Positions 61,101 through 64,000 of a stretch of 64,000 nt of DNA are shown in pieces (the stretch's first letter is position 1; every line of letters begins with the position of its first letter). This DNA is from Coptis chinensis. Lineage: Eukaryota; Streptophyta; Magnoliopsida; Ranunculales; Ranunculaceae. The translations under genes were made by a program, and so were the position numbers. The stretch lies in the NCBI GenBank assembly GCA_015680905.1, contig CM027378.1, forward strand, positions 44,737,001-44,801,000. Reading direction: 5' to 3'. The notes under the pieces are model-generated. The model made no database searches and was not told the origin of the DNA. It was given only the letters and a program-made list of their open reading frames with translations.

Positions 61101-62682
61101 TAGTGAGGATGATTCGGAATTTTTGAGCCAGGGATCAAATCAATTTGATGTTTAATGTCCCGCATGGGTGGCAAATCTGTAGGCAATTCAGCTGGGAAAA
61201 GATCAGAAAATTCCTGTACCAAACCCTGTACATAATTGGGAACTATGGCTGTTAGGGAACTCGGTTCACACATTAAAATAAATATGTGACCCACCTCGAG
61301 CAACTCAGTCTCAAAACTGTGCATAGCCAAACAAGAGGGTTTGGGGGGCCGGAGGAGGAACTAGAGCCGCCTCTCTACTGGGTACTAAGACGATCTTTAC
61401 ATCACCGAACAAGAAGCTATAGGTGTTGCGCCAACCATCATGGGCTATTCTGAGATCAAATTACCATGGTCGGCCCAATAGTAAATGACCCGCATCCATA
61501 GTGACTACATCACACCACACCTTATATGTATACGTAGAACCAATGGAAAACGTAACCAAACAGCGTTTAGAGACAGTAACTTCAGTACCTTTCTTAAGCC
61601 AAGACAATGAATAAGGGGTTGAGTGTTTCTCAGTCAGTAACCCAAGCTTGCGAACTGCTTCAGAAGAGATCACATTCTTGCAGCTCCCAGAGTCTATAAT
61701 AAGTTTACAGACCTTACCTTATATAGTACAAGTAGACTAAAAAATATGGTTACGAAGCCAACCATCACCCTTAGTCTCCTTAGGAGCCAAACATAACCTG
61801 CAAACAACAAGAAGTTCACCCTTGTCCCCCTGTATAAGCTCTTCAGGCACATCCGTAGGGTCGGCATCAAAGATGGGGGTGCCCAGGATACCACCAACAG
61901 GGTCCTCATCCACATCCTCATTCTCAGCAAATAAAATATTCCCAGGAGCAGGTGGTTTAGAGCATCGATTAGCACAATGACCGACTTCCCCGCATTGGAA
62001 ACACTTCACTGAGTTAGGATCATGAGCCACAACTTCTAGAAGGCCCCGCGGCCTAGGGATAGGAGCAACTGGGGTATGAGAAAGAGTAACACCACCCCAA
62101 TGGTTCAACTATTTCTCCAGAAGTATTGCCTGTTTATGAGCCTCAGACACAGAAAACACATCAAACAGATTTAAGGCATCTTATATATTAGAACGAAAAC
62201 ACCCAATATATCGCGCCACCAACTATTCATCCGATTCTGTGATATCTACGCGAGTCAATAATTGGTAAAACTCCTAAGTATAGTCGTCGACAGACTTAGC
62301 ACCTTGGCGCAAATTCTGAAGTCGTTGATACAATTAGCCAATCAATCAGTTCATCTGGTTGTAAGCTACCATGAAACTCGGGCAGATCAATTTTCAGACC
62401 AGATTCCCAGCGTCTGTTCTCTCTGTGTTGCGGAGCACGCGGGAAATTGTCAATTTCCTCCAAATCGGCAAAGGGGTTATTATCCTCTGCCTCCAGATTG
62501 TCCTCCACCAGTTGTGGTTCACGGTCTTGTGGTTGGTCGGGTTGCCGATTAAAGGCCTCGACCTGGCGGGTTAGCGCTACTACCTGCCTTGAAAGTTCGG
62601 CCATTCGATCAAGAGCATACACATTGTCCAGATTAGCTTCTCTATGAGGTCGGCCACGTCCTGTTCCTGCTTGACGAGGCAT
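58191..62682 (-). pseudogene. Ty3 gag-pol of the Reina-like element, degenerate
   Basis: Minus strand from ATG 62682. Gag; CCHC knuckle CFQCGEVGHCANRC (about 62015-61970); protease-like region 61673-61461 (LLLGRPW); RT 61330-60521 with [20 protein letters not shown]; the active site reads [11 protein letters not shown] (about 60660), where the second Asp of the usual DD pair is Asn. RNase H 60480-59940, integrase zinc region near 59700, integrase core [13 protein letters not shown] to [16 protein letters not shown] (59515-59200), and a GPY-type C-terminus split by the solo LTR: KLKHRKIG at about 58830 and PLEVVEKINANAYRL at 58355-58310. Stops and frameshifts are present. Not functional. Confidence 0.9.
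58363..58804 (-). repeat. Solo LTR inside the integrase C-terminus of the Reina-like element
   Basis: 442 bp bounded by TGTGTGAA (left) and GGCTCACACA (right) on the plus strand, with perfect TSD CCAAT (58358-58362 and 58805-58809). Read on the minus strand it contains TTGATCCTCCAAGAAG and GGGTACGTAGGCAGCC, motifs shared with the LTRs of LARD 1. Confidence 0.9.
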
Positions 62683-62712
62683 ATTTAGATCGTAGCTGAA
62701 TCTGATACCAAC

Positions 62713-63075
62713 TAATGTAATACTAAGTGCGTTAGCTCACGAACAATCAAATAATCGTTCTTTAACCAAGAAACGATGGAATAAATTTAATATAATCTCT
62801 AAATAATCCTATCACAATTCTCCTAAGCCTTTAAATAGGCGTTCTAACCCTAAAACAAAGAAGTGGTGAATTCACCGAACTAATCCTACAGAAAACAAAC
62901 GAAACAAAAGATTGTTCTCATAAAAGCTCACAGAAAAGCTTGGAGCATGTGCGCGCTTGTCAGAAGGGTAAATTGAGCGCGCGCGCCCTCGCACCTCCAC
63001 TAACAGCACTATCAGACTTTCACGACACCATCATGTGCATCTAGGTACTTCTCAACAAGAACATGTACTACATCA
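62713..63075 (-). repeat. 5' LTR of the Reina-like element
   Basis: 363 bp, next to the primer-binding site at 62701-62710. TSD AATAC follows at 63076-63080. Confidence 0.92.
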
Positions 63076-63112
63076 AATACCAAGGAGGTTTCTCAATCCC
63101 TTTGATAGCCAT

Positions 63113-63492
63113 CTCTAAAGCACGGACGCACCTACCAATGGGCTGTGTCTGCGACAGACGCGGATGCGGTCAACTAAACCGGACGCGGGTCAAGACGCAG
63201 TCAGGACGCAGATTTTGACCTAAAAAAAAATCAAAATAATATTAAAAAACTCAATATTTTTTTCATTTTTTGTTTTGTTAAGACTTATGACATATTTTTA
63301 AAGTTTGATTAGGAAACATTAAACTTAATTTTGTGGTTATTTATCTTTAATAGTTTTGAATTTATAAATGTTGATACATTTAATTTGGTTTTTAATGTTC
63401 AATTTATATAAAATAAAATTATAAATATTAATTAATTTCCGCTTCCTTTGCCGCATCCGCGTTAGTGTTTGCGTACACGTCCGTGCAACATA
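63113..63492. mobile_element. MULE-type MITE in the LINE relic (380 bp)
   Basis: Inverted ends GCACGGACG...ACGCGGATGCGG (left) pair with GCCGCATCCGCG...CGTCCGTGC (right). A 9-bp TSD GATAGCCAT (63104-63112 and 63493-63501) restores the LINE reading MAIKGI. The interior is AT-rich and non-coding. Confidence 0.8.
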
Positions 63493-63842
63493 GATAGCCA
63501 TGATAGACCTCATATAATCAAACTCTACTTCCACCTGAGAAAACGTCATTATCATACAACTTCGCTACCATGCTGCTCACTTGACCCTGTGTATGCCAAT
63601 AAAACTTCACCTTGTGCATCTCTGAATGTACCTCCATATCCCCATCTGTCTTGCTCCAATGATCCATCTGCATTTAGTTTAACCGTTACAATACCTGATG
63701 GTGTCCATTTACATTCAGTAACTTGCTTGTGCCCCAAAATGATTTGAAGCCCCAACCTATCAAGTAATATACTAACATTAATAGAGTGATTCATGCTGGA
63801 AAATCTTGCTTGGATGTAATCCTTTGTTTCAGCGATGAGTTT

Positions 63843-64000
63843 TGTCACGCCCCAAATTTTATAATGACTGAATACCAAAGATACGTGGTATCTATAGTTA
63901 TTATGAAACTTGGGACGTGATACAGACCAACCAAACAAAACCCAAACTATATAAAGACAGAAAAGTCCTACAAAAATTTCGACAGAGTCTCTTCTGTATT
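63843..64000 (+). repeat. Start of an LTR running off the window
   Basis: LINE coding stops at 63842 and TGTCACGCCCCAAATTTTAT begins, a typical start for large chromovirus LTRs (compare TGTAACGCCC at 40128). The right end is not in the window. Confidence 0.55.

Larger units (their letters stand above)
57821..63075 (-). mobile_element. Full-length Reina-like Ty3 retrotransposon
   Basis: Two 363-bp LTRs (57821-58183 and 62713-63075) start TAATGTAATAC and end CATCA on the plus strand, with TSD AATAC (57816-57820 and 63076-63080). The minus-strand primer site TGGTATCAGA lies at 62710-62701, and a polypurine AAGGGGGAA precedes the 3' LTR. By eye the LTRs differ at about 23 of 363 positions. Small size and short LTRs suit the Reina lineage; this is an inference. 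It carries a solo LTR at 58363-58804, so about 4.8 kb belongs to the element itself. Confidence 0.9.
57572..63842 (-). pseudogene. LINE RNase H (RVT_3) domain, interrupted twice
   Basis: Minus strand: 63842-63502 encodes WTPSGIVTVKLNADGSLEQD and GYGGTFRDAQGEVLL, the start of a plant LINE RNase H domain. It is interrupted by a MITE (63113-63492), continues at 63112-63076 (MAIKGIEKPPW), is interrupted by a Ty3 element, and resumes at 57820-57572 with FKHVYRESNRCADLLASL, the RNase H C-terminus. The three pieces are collinear, so one relic spans 6.3 kb. The upstream part of ORF2 is cut off by an LTR at 63843. A comparable LINE relic lies at the same position downstream of copy 1. Confidence 0.85.

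Noticed and set aside
63120-63180. GC-rich island as a promoter
   Set aside because: It is the terminal inverted repeat of a MITE with a 9-bp target duplication.

Overview
The window is plant nuclear DNA, most likely from a eudicot. The evidence is a seven-exon glycoside hydrolase family 3 (GH3) beta-D-xylosidase gene with GT-AG introns, an LRR receptor-like-protein relic, L1-type LINE pieces, MULE-type MITEs, and many Ty1/Copia and Ty3 LTR retrotransposons. I saw no rRNA, tRNA or CRISPR array. The sequence does not let me name a species.

Layout. 1-4948 is the 3' part of an Athila-type Ty3 element. Its 3' LTR abuts a broken minus-strand LRR receptor-like gene (4949-8765), which is itself split by an LTR-like piece and a Copia pol remnant (5720-about 7925). 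9478-17512 is copy 1 of the beta-xylosidase gene, a plus-strand pseudogene. It is disrupted by stops, frameshifts, a palindromic repeat array, a MITE, a truncated MITE and two solo LTRs. 18001-53700 is a nest of transposons. A LINE relic is followed by a Copia element (19429-36070) that carries a complete but decayed Tat-type Ty3 element (24260-35837). Next is an inverted-repeat DNA element (37837-46250) split by a non-autonomous LTR element (38434-46152); that element holds a captured RGLG ubiquitin-ligase fragment and a 3.4-kb solo LTR (40128-43499). A second non-autonomous LTR element (46590-53057) is full of tandem arrays with 95-, 142- and 48-bp units.

53706-56880 is copy 2 of the beta-xylosidase gene. 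It appears intact and is the only clearly functional host gene here. Downstream, a LINE RNase H relic (57572-63842) is interrupted by a Reina-like Ty3 element (57821-63075), which contains another solo LTR, and by a MITE. A further LTR begins at 63843 and runs off the window.

The two xylosidase copies share exon lengths, promoter-proximal sequence and about 400 bp of 3' flank, so they are a tandem duplication about 44 kb apart, later separated by transposon insertions. Copy 2 should act in the cell wall on xylan or arabinoxylan side chains. For most insertions, target-site duplications (TSDs) could be read directly and give the order of events. No new defence or metabolic system was found. 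The most notable items are the captured gene fragment, the minisatellite-rich non-autonomous element, the antisense ORF of the Tat element, and a pattern of lesions at CCG sites that may be a consensus artefact.
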